A stretch of 64,000 nucleotides of DNA from Talpa occidentalis. Taxonomy: Eukaryota; Chordata; Mammalia; Eulipotyphla; Talpidae. Positions 1-12,109 of this stretch are shown one piece after another. Where the stretch lies: assembly GCF_014898055.3 (NCBI RefSeq), contig NW_023604861.1:83238399-83302398 (forward strand). Reading direction: 5' to 3'. The notes beneath the pieces were generated by a model. It searched no databases, had not been told where the DNA came from, and worked only from the letters and a program-made list of their open reading frames with translations. Position 1 is the stretch's first letter, and each line of letters begins with the position of its first letter. The position numbers and the translations under genes were made by a program.

Positions 1-488
1 ACAGTGATGGTGGCAGTGGAACTGCCAGTGATGGTACAATGATAGAGTTTATAGAGGTAGAGAAAATGGCAATGACAGTTGGAATTTTATAAGTACAATA
101 GAAGAAGTGATGGGAGAGGTGACAGAGGTAGCGATGGTGCTAGTGGTAGTGAAAATGATGATGATATTGACAGTAATAGCGAAAATAATTTTGGTGGGAT
201 GAGGAAAGCAATTGTATTAGTGATGATAGAGATGAGAGTGGCAGTGAAGATGGAGATGATAGAAGAAGGGACTATTAGCAATAATATTATTAGCAATATT
301 ATTAGCAATAATAGTGGAGTTGATATGGGGGTGACAGTGGTGATGGTGAGAGGATGGTAATAGGGATTTTACAGCAATGAGAATGAAACAAAGGAAGTGA
401 CAGTAGTGTGACAGCATTACTTATGGTAACGAGGAAGGAAGTAATAATGGTAGTGTTTAGTGGTGGTAATGGTGGGAATGATGGGAGT
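1..488. repeat. Degenerate GAT/GTG simple repeat, cut by window edge
   Basis: Purine-rich DNA built from drifting GATG, GGTG and GTGATG units with interspersed AGTGG and AATAATATTAG stretches. The period is not fixed, so it reads as an old, mutated microsatellite or minisatellite. The left end lies outside the window. Open frames through it encode low-complexity D/E/G/S-rich or I/L/S-rich peptides, which is expected of such a repeat and is not evidence of a gene. Confidence 0.75.
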
Positions 489-1599
489 TCTACCTCCTGG
501 TCAGCAGGATAGGGAAGAACAATGAGCGTGGCATGGGAGGTTTTATGGGCCAGACTAGGAAGTGGTGTACATGGTTTCTGTTCAAGTATCATGGGACATA
601 ACATAGTCACATGATTGCACATAATTGCAAGGGAGTCTGGGAAATGTAGTTCAGACGTTGACCCACTAGATGAAGTTTTGGAGGACAACCAACATTCTCT
701 CCAGGACAGCTCTCCTCAAATCCTTAAAGGGCTTGAACGTGAATAAAGGTCAAAACGTTCTTAGTATTGCTTCAGAGGGGAGGAAGAGAGAGAGGCAGAC
801 ACCAGCTAAGTGAATGGAAGGACATTCTTGACAATTTTAACAGAATTATAGGCTGTCAGGGTTGGGAGTGATCAAGAGACATAACCCGCCCTCACAGGCT
901 TGAATCCCAATTCTAAGAATTCTTTAGAAACCTGTAGTGCCGGAGTGCTCTCCATGTATGAGGCAGTCTGGTCTATTGCCAGAGTTCTGGATGCTAGAAC
1001 TGTGACCTCTGAACTCACACACCTTGAGACTGGAGCCAATGAAAAAAGGTCTGTATTTTATCCCTGCAGCAATTCCTACCTCCACACCTGTCTCAACAGT
1101 TGGTTTGTCCTTAGTTCTGTTTGACACTTCCCTCCCACAAAGTCCATATCCTAAAGCACCAGGGACACATATGTGGCAGCTTTTATTTATGCTCCAGGGA
1201 TAATGTAGGTTGGATCCCTGCAATGACAGCCCAGGTGACAGCTTAAAGAGGATCTGTAGACCCTGCTGTTCTGAAAAGTCCGCCTATCACCTCTGCTGCT
1301 CACCATCAAAGGCTGCTTTTCTCTGAGGCCCCACGCTGCTATTGCCCAACTCTGACCCTCTCCCTGGGCACCTACTCCCACCCCTTTGGGTTTTCTCCAG
1401 AAGCTGTCAAATTTTTGTTTTCCTATACTGAGCAAATCACTTCCCTTTGCTGCTCATCTCTCTTCCCTGGGGTCTGCCTTGCAAACCACATGGCTCTTCA
1501 AGGTACTTTGATTAACACTAAGCGATCCACTTCACAGAGGCACTACATCACTCCCTCGGGAAGCAGAATCTCTGCTGCTAGTTAGGGTGTTAAATGACT
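489..1599. other. Unique noncoding stretch; one ZNF143-like motif
   Basis: No gene or clearly classifiable repeat is visible. The segment 500-720 may be the remnant of an old LTR, because it carries a CCCAGA/ACTACA-type motif at 631-651 that is common in such elements. I could not assign a family. Confidence 0.4.
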
Positions 1600-1770
1600 T
1601 CTAGGCATTTCTCTGCCCCCTGCTATTCATCCATCTACTCATCCATCCTTCCATCTGTTCATGCAACACCTTATTTGTTGAGAACATGCTCTATGCTGGG
1701 CACAGAGGGAGGAAAGGGTCTGGCACAGATCAAGGACTCAAGAGCTGGAAGTTCATTTACTTCCCCTGCA
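1600..1770 (-). repeat. L2 LINE 3' end fragment
   Basis: The plus strand reads as a degraded complement of the L2 3' end: CATCCAT/CATCCTT units, then TTATTTGTTGAGAACATGCT, then CTGGGCACAGAGG. This corresponds to the L2 tail signature (tracts of GAATGA, CTCAATAAAT, GTGCCTGGCAC) read backwards. It is old and divergent, and its edges are uncertain. Confidence 0.55.
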
Positions 1771-2544
1771 AAATTCTCCCTGTAGGTGAAATGACATTTA
1801 TCACCATGAAGCCACTGGTTCTGGATGCTGGGGAGAGCTGTCCAGCCTCGGGATTGGCTGCCCCTGAGCATTGGGCCCCTATCCTTCAGGTTCCCACAGT
1901 GGAGATAGTGACCTTGAGAGGGTCAGGCCCAAATGTTCACCTGCCAAGGCCACTTCTGGCCTGTAACATCTATGACTGACAATGGCAATAACCCTGGCAT
2001 TCTGGCCTCCCATGTGCAGACAGGGATTATGGAGAAAATGCTCCAGGGATGTCTTGAACAAGTCTCCCAGGCCAGTCCTGGCCAGGGTGTCCCTGTCTCT
2101 TCTGTAGTCTCATAGACTGTCTGATGAACTGTAGACGTCTGTTTTTGTCCTTTGAGATGCAGTGGATAGCTTCCTCCTGCAGCTTGCTCTGGGGAAGTGT
2201 GAACTTGTTGAGACTAGAATGTTCTAAGTAGGACTGTTTTCCTGCAGGGATCTGGCTCCCAGATGGCGGCCTGAATGGTCAGATGACCACAAGCCTCACT
2301 CCCCATGCAGGGAACCTTCTAGATGGCCATTTTCTCAGCCTTAGGGTGTGACCTGCAGGTCTATATCACTCCTGGGAGCACCAGCCACACCGCAGGGGCT
2401 GCAGCACAGACGGTCCTGCAGTGCAGCCCTGTGAAGTGTACTTTGCTTCCGTTAATGTGCTTCCCTGGTCTGCAAAGAACTGCAAACCTTCACAGCCTGC
2501 TGTGCTTCCAAGTGAGCTTCAAAATGCTGTAACGTCAAAGTGGC
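1771..2544. other. Unique noncoding stretch, nothing recognised
   Basis: No repeat family, RNA gene or credible exon seen. Confidence 0.4.
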
Positions 2545-2660
2545 ATCGTCACTTCACAGAGGGGAAATGGAGGCCCCCAGCTAGAGAGTGACTTCCCTGG
2601 TGGAGCAAGAGCTGGGTGGTCACCTCTGACTCTTAGTGCAGTGCTGTCTGTGATCTCAGG
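2545..2660 (+). repeat. MIR SINE fragment
   Basis: MIR core features appear in order: a CACTTCACAGAGGGGAAATGG block (cf. ACAGATGAGGAAACTGAGGC), then AGTGACTTCCCTGG (cf. AGTAACTTGCCCAAGG), then AGAGCTGGG and the CTCTTAGTGCAGTGCTG end. Ancient, with no target duplications left. Confidence 0.55.
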
Positions 2661-3084
2661 TGGCCACCCCTGCCTCAGCACGACGCCTCCAATCCCACCA
2701 GGCTGCGGACACTCTGAACTCCCCCATCTGTTCCATTCCCTATTCTTTTTGGGTCCAGGCCCTCATCTCCAAAGCAAGTATGTGGTAAGTAGTCTGGGCT
2801 GATGGAGGCAGTACAGCCTCTCCTCCAGGTGACAAGGTGTGCGTCTCAGGGTGTTAATGGAAGTGAGGAGGGAAGGCAGCCCTCGTGGATGTGGCCTAGA
2901 ACAAAGCAAGGGAGGCAGGTGCTGTGCTGGGATGGAAAGGAACAAGGAACGCCACCAGTCCCCCAGAATGCACCGTGGGCACATATGCCAGCTCCGTTCT
3001 TGTCCTCTGCTACTGTCTGTCATGTGCTCCTGACATCCAGAAATCTGAGATGCCTGGAAAAAAGGGGAAGAGGCAGCAACCGGC

Positions 3085-3285
3085 TATGAGCTCATTCTTG
3101 CCGGCCGGCGCCGCCGGGCGCCCCTGCGGGACCCTTTTTCCATGGCAGGGTCCAGGCTCCTGGGGTGGCGATGACTTCAGGACTGGAGATTCCCCACTGG
3201 CTGCCCCGGGGGATGGATGCGGGCTGGTGGTGCATTCCAGCCGTGCTCCCCTCCGTCTGGCCGACGTGAGAACCAGAGCCTGCGG
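3085..3285. promoter_or_regulatory. Small CpG-rich cluster (candidate CpG island)
   Basis: About 16 CpG dinucleotides lie in roughly 200 bp, including a dense run near 3100-3130 (GCCGGCCGGCGCCGCCGGGC), in DNA of about two-thirds G+C. By hand count observed/expected CpG is about 0.7, well above the CpG-depleted surroundings. It just meets the classic 200-bp criterion. No TATA box, Kozak start or recognised first exon accompanies it, so it may be an orphan island, a distal element or a chance GC spike. Confidence 0.4.
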
Positions 3286-3579
3286 CCCTCTGTCTCCTAG
3301 CTACTCTCCAGGGGAACCTCTGGTCCAGTGTGTCCCCAGTGGTGCACCCAGCACCTCCTCCTGACCCAGACCTTCCCATCCCCACTCTTCCTGTCTCAGG
3401 GATGGAAAACCAGGACCAAGAGATTTGTTCCTCCTTCTTCTTCCTCTTGGCCTCTCTTCCCCTTCTGCTTCCCTCCCCTCTTCACTGGGCCCCGATCTGC
3501 CCCTGAGCCCTTGTCTCTGCTTGCCCAGACAGAGCCAGTGTCCCCGACACTGGACACTGATGACTTGCTGGAAGTTTCC

Positions 3580-3593
3580 CTGCTAGAGGGCAC
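3580..3593 (+). promoter_or_regulatory. CTCF-like motif
   Basis: CTGCTAGAGGGCAC matches the known CTCF core CCASYAGRKGGCRS at 12 of 14 positions; the two mismatches are at the 5' end. It lies about 300 bp from the CpG cluster. Single motif matches are frequent by chance. Confidence 0.35.
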
Positions 3594-4184
3594 TGTTGCC
3601 AGCTGGTGCTCTGTGGTGGCCAGAAGGGAGTGAGCTGAAGGCGCATTGTGGCTTTAAAGTCCTGCCTTTGAAGAGAAGCTGCCTGGATTCCCCTTTTTGG
3701 TCTCCCCCATCCCATCAATGACAGGATTGGAAGTCACCACTCATGACCAAGCACCTTTAGATGTGGGCAGAACTTGGATCTGCCATGCGTGCTGCTGATG
3801 GAAATTTGTGGGGGCTTTGCTTCCCCCTCCTCCTTAAGCCCTTCCAAAACCCTCTCACTCCTGTCCCTTCTGTCCAGCCCCAAGCAGTCACTGACCACAC
3901 CACGTTGGTAATGTCTTCCTTTCTCCTGGTCTCCATCATGGTCTTGGGGTGTTTTGTGGGCCCTTATGCACTGGGTGTCCACACCCATTGCCAACACCTC
4001 TCACCTGCATCCCCGCCTGCCTAACACAGCCACTGTTTTCTTGGCTGGGGTTGCTTTTTGCCAAGAGCATTTCCACAACTAAGGCTCTTCCCCTCACGAC
4101 ACCTTGCCCGCTAGCGTTGCTCACCTCACAGTGTGGTCTGCACACTGTCTGGCCCGTGGCTTCTCTGCTCTCCCCTCAGCCTCT

Positions 4185-4365
4185 CGTGCCCTTAGGCTCC
4201 TGTATGTTTTGTCATTCATTTCCTTAGCCTGGAAAGCCTTTTCCCCTGTTGAACACCTTTTCATCCTTCAAAACTCACCTTCATGCCACCTTTGATTTAC
4301 CCAATTCAACCACATATTCCTTGCTCTGCTCTCCTCTTGCCCACGCAGCCATTGTAGTTCTTTGT
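4185..4365 (+). repeat. L2 LINE fragment
   Basis: It contains the L2 3' region signature: CCTGGAAAGCCTTTTCCCC, CATCCTTCAAAACTCACC and a degraded GTCACCTCC segment (TTCATGCCACCTTTG). Weaker L2-like sequence may extend upstream to about 3840. Confidence 0.55.
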
Positions 4366-5069
4366 TGTCACTGTCAATAGGCTGCGGTGCCCACCTGAGG
4401 TGGTGTCTGACGCCTCCCCTCATCTGCAGTTCTCTCCCTTCTGCCTCCTGCATCCCCTCCACCCCCGTGCATGGCTGAAGAGGGAGAGGGAGGACTCCCT
4501 GGAGCTTGGTGGCCCACTTTTCATGGTCGTAGCCGAGAGACTACTCTTCTGCTTCTAGCTCACTAGTCCAAAACCAACCACCTCACTCAATGAGCGCATT
4601 CAGAGCCATTCCTGATAAATATTTTAAAAACAAACTAAGAAAGAGAATGAGGAAGAAGTAGGATGGTGGAAAGCCTGGGAGCTGTTGGAGGCCGTGTGTC
4701 CTTCACGTGAGGGCGGTCCCTGTGGGTTGGAGGGGAGCCAGCACGCGGCAGCACGAGTGAGAGACAGAGACAGCAGCAGAGACAAGTGGAGGAGCCTGAA
4801 GACACCCCACATCCCGCTGCCTCTTTGCTCTTGCTGTGACTGAGCTGGTTCCATCCTTTTTTCTAATCTAGCTCAAGTTGCAGCTAAGACTCCTGCCTGC
4901 CTAACACTCCTGCCTGCCAATCTGTTTGGTTCTGCTTAGAACTGAAGGTATCTGGCTACAAATCTGACCCCTCCCCCCACTTCTCTCCATATCTGCCAAG
5001 GGTGCAGCCCCCATTGGGTGTCCCCATTATGGCAAGGTCCCCACCAAAGCCCACGTCTCCAGACCAGGG
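4366..5069. other. Noncoding stretch with short tandem duplication
   Basis: Mostly unremarkable. A 17-bp unit containing ACTCCTGCCTGCC is repeated in tandem near 4886-4920. No gene recognised. Confidence 0.4.
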
Positions 5070-5430
5070 TTGGTTGACTTTTGCTAATTTAATGACTAAA
5101 CGCTCCCACACAGGCCAGCGGGCTGCTGCCTGCCTATGGCTTTCTTCCCGTTTTAAGCTGTGTAAACCCATTAACAATCAGCAAATTAATAGTCTGTGAG
5201 CCAAGGTCGCCTGTGGTTGGTTTCCTGCAGCCACTGTTCCCCCGGGCAGAGGAGTCCTTCCCACAGGTGTCTCCTCAGCCTGGGTTTGATTTATTTTCTT
5301 CCCTTCCCTCCCTCGCCCAGACTAATTACTGCTTTTGTTTATAATTGAGTTAAGTAAACTGACCTCCATCTTCCCCAGCAGAAGCCTCTGTGCCTACACG
5401 GTCCATTAATGCCGTCGCTGTGTGGCCAGA
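5070..5430. promoter_or_regulatory. Candidate conserved noncoding element with homeodomain/FOX sites
   Basis: A locally AT-rich block in GC-rich surroundings, with clustered core motifs: TTAATGACTAAAC near 5089, CATTAACAATCAGCAAATTA near 5170, a TAATTA homeodomain core at 5323-5328, a forkhead-like TTGTTTATA at about 5336-5343, and ATTAATG near 5405. No repeat family explains it. Function is inferred from motif density only; conservation has not been measured. Confidence 0.3.
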
Positions 5431-6384
5431 CATCAACCAGGCTGCAGGACACCAAACATCTGGATGCTGAAGAGGCTTCAAGGGCCGCTGCTGAGGGCAA
5501 GTGTCGGGGCTGGGGAAAGGGAGGCGACAGCAGACCTTCGCTGCCAATGACCCGAGACTGCCGGGCACTCACACCAAATCATCCCTGCCGCCGAGAGGTG
5601 AGGTCAGCCTGGTGTATGTTCTGAGCCACCAGCCAGACCTGGGAGGGAAACAAGGTGTCTGGGAAGAGACAGTGGAGAACATCCGTGGAAGGGTTGGTCA
5701 AGTGGTCACAGCTGAACAGAGGCGCTTTGATGGAGGAGAGGAAGGTCCTGTTCCCCTCTCAGCTGGGTGCCACAGGGCTGGGCCGTCCCTGGGGCTCCTT
5801 CTGATGGCACTGCCTGCCCCGGAGCTGCAGGGGTTGAGTCCAGCGCTCTCCAAGGGCCCACTTCCAGCAGCCCACAAATACTGTTTTAGTGCACAAAAGT
5901 AGCCCAGGCTCACCAGCAGGGTGTGCTCAGCAGGGAGGCACGGACACACTCTCTTACTCTGGCTCCCATGTGGCCCAGCACATGGGGAGCAGTCTGGGTG
6001 GGGGTTACCAACCAGAGCTTGGCTGCCCCCCAGCCCCTGGCCCTAAGCCCTGACGTCACCAGTGCAGACATCTGGCTGTTGGGTCTGATTGAACTCGTGT
6101 TTGGAGGGAGCTGGGGTGCCAGGAAGCCTAACTGCACGCACTCCATGCCCACCCAGCCGGCATCTCTCCCAGGTGCTGCCTCCTTCCCGGGCAGAGCAGG
6201 AACTACATAGAGGCCATCATAGCCCCTGCCTGGGAGGGCTGTGAGAATTAGCAGCGCATGAGTTGCGTGTGCTCAGCTCATGGGACTGGCCTACGGTGCG
6301 CTCCACCCAGGGCTGGCTGCTGCTCTCACCTGACGAGAGACTTCTCTCTGTGCCCCTGTGGGGCCACTCTCACTCACCCTCAGC
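5431..6384. other. GC-rich noncoding stretch, nothing recognised
   Basis: No repeat or gene is recognised. Open frames on both strands lack domains. Confidence 0.4.
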
Positions 6385-6560
6385 TTCTCATCTGTAAAAG
6401 AAAGTGTTTCCTTCAAGTTTCCTTTTCTAAGCCAAATTTCATTATTTGTAAAATGAGGATAATATTGTTTTCTTCATGATCTCATGGGGGAAGTGACAGG
6501 AAGAGACTTGGGTAATATGCTTATAGTGATAGAGCTTTGAGCAGTCAAAAGAGCTATTTG
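6385..6560 (-). repeat. MIR SINE fragment
   Basis: The complement of MIR is visible: CTTCTCATCTGTAAAAG and TTTGTAAAATGAGGATAATA (cf. CTCATCTGTAAAATGGGGATAATA), followed by GTGATAGAGCTTTGAGCAGT in the expected place. Confidence 0.6.
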
Positions 6561-9500
6561 AATTCAGGGGTAGCAACGGTTATGAGCAAGAATAAGTACT
6601 AGTGGCTGCCAGTCTTTTCTTAATGTGCTTCCCTTTGCTTGTGACAGCGTTGGAGGGAGATTTCCAGTGTGTGTGAGGAAGAATCCTGGCAGCGTGGTTC
6701 TGGACAGAATCGAAAGTATGCAGAGATGTGGCTTGACTTGAGACATCCAGCCCACCGCGGGGGGAGCACAATTCCTCAGGGGCATGCTTTGGGCAAGCTC
6801 CCTAAGTAGCTCTTGACCCCCACCCCTTTCTCCTTGTTGGGTACTCCTCGACTTTGGGACAGTCAGCGGCCCAGGGTCACATCCACAGCTATTCTCAGAC
6901 ACTCACGCTGTGAGTGACTAAGATTCCTAAAAGAGTCTGAGCTAAGAAGGACTTAGGGGAAAGTTCCACAGAAGGGAAAACTAAAGGCCAGTGGCCCTTA
7001 TCTGTCTTCCTTTTGATGTGGTTTCAGTTGCCAGGTTCTCAGGAGCCAGCGCAGGGTGTAGATAACAGTATCTTGGCTTCTTTAGTCACATGTTTCTTTC
7101 CTATCTTCCATTGGTCTGCCCTCCTCTTGAAAGACATCACTGCTTTCTTTTGCATATCTCTCCAAGTTGCGTGAGTGGGTAAGCTTTCCTTCCCACACAA
7201 GGTGTAGGAAGTTTGTAAGGGCAATATGATTGATTTTCCAAACATAGCATATTATGTTGTTAATTAAGTGAGATCCCCTGAAAGGATTTGAGTGCAAGTC
7301 AGGTAATGACCCTGGAAAGCCAGGGAAGTGAAGAAATGAGAAATGGAAGAAGCCAATAAAAGGGGTGCTATAGGTAACCATCAGTGCGGGCAACGGGGAG
7401 GCGTTCTCACTTCCCCATACTCATCCAAGTATGGGGAAGGAAGTTGAGGTATCAATCCCCCACCTCCCATCTTTCTTGGGCTCAGGACTGCCTCTGGGAG
7501 CACTACACCTCCATTATAGATGGCTTTTCCAACAGGCAGAGGCCGGTATATGGAGCTGGCAGTCTTCTGTCTGTAGAGAGGATTGCTGAGGCAGCTGATG
7601 CAAAATGCCTTTACAAGTGAAGGGCATCCCCTACTCCTGCCTTCAACCTCCCCAAGATTCTGATGTGCAGTTCAGACTGGGGGAATCACTGAACCGGTGC
7701 TCTATGGCAGGTTTTTGGACAGTGACAGCGATGGTGATTGAAATGAATAAAGCCATGGATTGAGCCTGGTGGCAGGAGACCTCATCCCATGGGCCGCTCA
7801 TGTTTCTGCACACCTCACTGGCACAGGAATGGCTGTCCTGTTCCCAACTCCTTTTAAATGTTGTTTGTGTAGTTACCTGTCTAGGAAGATACAGACGGTG
7901 TCTGTTCATTCTACTATTCTACTTTGTTTATTGTCCAGGGCTATAATGATAATGTCCTCCTTTGTGTCAAAGTTTAGGCCTATTCACTGCCTGTCATAAA
8001 AGATTCAGGCTCCCTAAGCCCTGGGTTCCTCTCCTATGGTGCAATCCATGGAGTATGCAGTCGAATCATCTTTGCCTCCCCCTGTAGGAACTAGGGTTCC
8101 TAGAACAGGTGTAAATGTGGATATTCCTGGTATTGCTATCCCTGTAGGTAGCAAACGCTCCCTTATCCCTGTCCCAGCAATGTCCTATCTTTTCCCAGCA
8201 TCCATAACCAGGAGCTGACAAACTTGCTAGCCTGAAAGTAGAGTAAACATTTTAGTTCCTTCTAAAGTTCTTAATACCTCTCCCTCTTGCCCCCCAAATC
8301 AAGTGCCTGATCATCATGTAAGTGCTGGGAAGTGACACAGACCTTCTCCTCAGGAGACTAAATTCATTTGTGCAGAAAAGATAAAATGAATAAGAAGTGA
8401 ATAAGAAGTGGAAAGTCATCCACATTGTGGACTGACCACCAGTGGCATGTTCAAGTGGGACTCTGGAGATGGGAAGATTGGCCGGAAGGGGAAAAACTAG
8501 AGCCAAGCAAGGAGGCTGGGAGTAAAGCAGGGTGTTCTGGGAGTGTTGAGGGTCAGCCCCTACAGAGTGCAGGAGGACCCAGCTGAGCACGCAGACCGGC
8601 TTATGAGGGCTTTGGGGTGCCCCAGAAGCTCTCATATCTTTATGCCCATTTTTCCCACATTCCACCTTATCATCTCTGAGACTGACTATCCTGACCTCCT
8701 TCATGTTCCTCAACTCACTGAGCCCCACATGCCTTGGAAAAATCCCCACAAAATACATGGCAGTTTGGGGTGCACAGTTGTTTGTGGGGTCCATAGTTGT
8801 TTGTGGGATAGGGGCTGAGTCCAGAGGCCACAAGAGCATCTACCCACTGTCCCAGGCAGCAGCCGAAGACCACCAGGAACACCCAATAGGGAGAAGATTT
8901 ATGGCCGAGCCAGGAGGTGCATCCCTGTGAAGCTACCTCCACAGTCATTTCAACAGGAGAATTTACAAGCGTCCTCCTTCGCCTGCTACCGAGTGGAAAA
9001 ATACACTGGGCCCAGAGCCGCAAGCTCCTTGCCAAGGCCTGTGACTCACCCCCAAGTCATAAATAACGGGTCCCTCATGACAAAGCAGAGAAGGGAGCTG
9101 GGCCCAAGGCCACGTATTTATTAGAAAAGAGAGTGGAACCATTAGTTGGGGGGCTTAGTTTCTGGAAAACTCAAACCACACCATATTAGAGAAGGTCAGG
9201 AGGCATTTTCCACAGGAATCCAGACCTGACATTATTTTCATATTCTCAACTTTGATCTGGAGTGAGACCCCTGTGGCATTCACTCGAAGCGTGGCCCAGC
9301 CACTGAGTGCCGTGGGCCGGGAGCAGGCTTCGCCATGTGCTGGGCCCTGCTGTGTGCCCCTCCAGCTCCTGATGCCTTTGAGGCCATGACAGGAGGCAGC
9401 GCAGCGAGCCTCTGTGCCGCCAGTCTATGAGCATCAGGAAACATTTACTGCCTGGAAGTGTGACCTCTGGCAAGTGGCCCTTACTGTGGCCTCCATTTTG

Positions 9501-10754
9501 AAAACCTTCCAGAGCCTTGTCAAATGAGGTGGGACATGGACACAGGCTCCGTGCAGGGGTCTGAAGTGGCTCACACTGGGGGCGAAAGGAAAGGGAGGGA
9601 AAGACCTGCTCCTCTCCAGCTCACTCTTTCCAGGTCTTTCCATCTCTGTGCCTCTCCTGTCTCTGGATATATAAGCGGGTGAATCCAAAGATAATAGATG
9701 CAGATAGGGAGCACAATAATCACTTGTGAACCGTCAATGAAACCTTTTATGCTGGAAGAAAGCACGACCGTGAGTTTCAGAGAAAGCTGAGCTTGTCTTC
9801 TCCCCCTGAGCCCACTCCATTGTGTTAAACACCACCCCCGACTTGCTTAGAGTAGAGAGCCAGGTGTGGGAGATGACACCCTGCTTCCCTGTCCCCGCAG
9901 TAGTGGCTGAGGCCTGTGTCTGCGCTCTTCCCTCCTACCTGCACCTGCTCAGGGCACTGCCGTCCCTCACCTGAGGCTTGGATCTGAACAGGTTGCATTT
10001 CCAAGCCTTAGGTGGTGTCCGCTACCTCTGGCTAAAGCCCACTCTTCTGCATGGCTCCCTGGGATGCAGGCCTGGTGGGGTGTCATGGAAGCTTCCTGAC
10101 TTCCTTCTTGCTCAGTTGCCTGACATCTGCTTACTCACTAAGGCTTCCACAGAGTCACCCCGGCTGGGTAGACACCTACCTCAGCCTCCTGAAGCCTTGG
10201 TGGCCCTAAACTGCTGCAACCCATCCATGTCCCCTGCCTGGCCACACTGTCCTCCATGCCGGGACTGCCTTACTCACCTAACCCTCCCTAGCCACACAAG
10301 CCCTGGCATAGAGCTGCAGCCAGGGAGAACTCAAGGAGTGAATGATGAATGGCCGAAGAGATGAATGGAGTGATGAATCAATCCTGCCTTTATGACAGCC
10401 TTTGGCACGTACAGGAATGCGTGCTGAGTCTGCTTCCCCACGCTGAACTGTGTCCTACTTTCATTGCCTTCTTCTGGCCTCCAAAGCCGATGGCCTTAAC
10501 TGACAACTGGCCTTGAGCACAGATGACTAACAGGAGCTCCATGCTTGGGTTGGCTGTTTGCTCTTTGCTACCTTGGCTGTCGGGAGACTCACTCTTCTTC
10601 CCAGAGCTGTACATGGCATTTCAGACACTGCAGGAGAGCTGTGAGTATTTGTTAATATGGGTTTCCAGGGCCCTAATTTTGAGCTATTGAGGCTAGAAAA
10701 GCATCCCCCCCCCCATTATATTTCTGTGTGCATTGTATTGAAGAGCATGACAAT
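6561..10754. other. Unique noncoding stretch with small tandem repeats
   Basis: No gene or clear interspersed repeat is recognised over about 4 kb apart from the 7410 hairpin. Small local duplications occur: an 11-bp unit TGAATAAGAAG in tandem at 8387-8408, and two imperfect copies of an AGTTGTTTGTGGG unit at 8771-8808. An AT-containing segment at 9120-9260 has CTTTGATC (TCF-like) and AACCACACC (RUNX-like) cores. The longest frame (8252-8839, minus, 195 codons) has no recognisable domain. A run of C residues lies at about 10707-10717. Confidence 0.4.
7410..7439. repeat. Perfect inverted repeat (12-bp arms, 6-nt loop)
   Basis: Arms CTTCCCCATACT (7410-7421) and AGTATGGGGAAG (7428-7439) are exactly complementary around the loop CATCCA. 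A transcript of either strand would form a stable short hairpin. No surrounding repeat family is recognised. Confidence 0.8.
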
Positions 10755-10910
10755 TAAAACAAAACAGAATCAGAGCTGGGAAGCCTTGTAGGGATGTTCT
10801 GGACCAATCAATGCCTTCACTGTGTAGATGAGGACCTCAGAGACCAGGGTTTGGTTCACAGTCCCCAGAGCTGCAGGAACCCCAGGGCTAATTGCTAAAT
10901 CCACTGCCCT
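10755..10910 (+). repeat. Ancient interspersed repeat, MIR-like
   Basis: AGAATCAGAGCTGGGAAGCC, GATGAGGACCTCAGAGACC and a degraded CACAGT/AGAGCT segment follow the order of a common ancient mammalian repeat (AGAGCTGGAAGG, then GATGAGGAAACTGAGGC, then GTCACACAGC). The exact family is uncertain. Confidence 0.35.
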
Positions 10911-12109
10911 GGCGGTGGACTCAGCAGTCATGTCTTGCCACTGAACTGTTCCTCATGCCCCAGGAACGGTGGGATGGGCCAACTCCCTGTCATCTAGGCA
11001 CTGCCATACCCTTCCAGGCCCTTGGCCACTTAGCTAGTCTTCAGTTCTGCTTATTTCTCCTCTGCCTTCCATCAAGCACACATTGCTAAGTCTATTGAGG
11101 GGCAATGAAACCTAACCTTGAGGACAATGGTTTAGGGCCTCAGAACCTCAGGACTTAGAATCTGCTGCTGGGGACTGAATCAAGGTAGCAGGTCATCCAG
11201 GTATCTCCCTGAGCCTGATCCAGTTTCTTGCAGGCTCAGAAAGGGCTGAAAAGAGCCTGCTGTAGTTACTGAAGGCCCATGCATCTCAGTAGGGCTGATG
11301 GTGCCTGATGATGGGGAGAATGCACCCAGCCAAAGGCCACAAACAAGAGAAACAAGCATGAATAAGCACAGGGCAGTTCCTGGGCTTGAGTCCTGAATCT
11401 TCACCGTCCAAGTATTTTAAGAGTCAGAAGATTTACTTGGGGAGGGTTCTCTGGAGAGAAATAAACTCAGAAGATTCAGAGCAGAGACAGACTGGGAGAG
11501 AAAAGGGACAGGGGCCCGGAAGAGGTCCTCTTCTCCCAGGAACCCCTACTAACCCTGGGGCCAGAGCAGCACTACGCTGCACTGCGGAGGAGGGCACTCG
11601 TCCCCTGGAGCCCTAAGGTGGGTCAGAGGGTAGGGAGGGGTTAGATACACATTAGAGGGCCACACAGGCAGGTGCCCGAGGCTGAAAACTTCAATCTCAC
11701 CTGAGTCAGGCTCCAGAGGGACATTATTGTGGCTTCCCCACCGTGGTCCCTGTGAGCCAGCTCTCATTTCAAGCTGCTACCCCTTCCCATCAACCCATGC
11801 TGTGGAGAGAGATACCAGGTCTCCCAGTGGGCAGACAACAGCTGTCCCACCGCTCTCTCTGACTCCAGCCAGGATCACTTGCATTTCTGGGCAATAGAAC
11901 ATCTGAGAGGTGCAGTTCTGCAGTGGGACTGGGGGCAGCAGGGATGAGCGGAGGCTTTATGGGGGAATAAGGCAGCGTGCTCACTGTGCATGCACAGAAC
12001 CTCTCACGTGCAGCTCCCTGACTTGGAGGGAAGTCAGCACTCTTGGTTTCTTCAGCCATGTTTTCTGCCTTGGCCCACCCTCGCTGTGTTCCAGACATAT
12101 CCCATTCCG
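10911..12109. other. Unique noncoding stretch, nothing recognised
   Basis: No gene, RNA or confident repeat seen. Confidence 0.4.

Larger units (their letters stand above)
2661..4184. other. GC-rich noncoding stretch around the CpG cluster
   Basis: Apart from the CpG cluster and the CTCF-like motif I see pyrimidine-rich segments (3340-3520) but no exon that I can support. Open frames of up to 146 codons here have no recognisable domain. Confidence 0.4.

Noticed and set aside
2256..2275. CTCF/YY1-like CCCAGATGGCGGCC
   Set aside because: Too many mismatches to the CTCF core for a call; a YY1-type AGATGGCGGC is present but isolated, with no promoter context.
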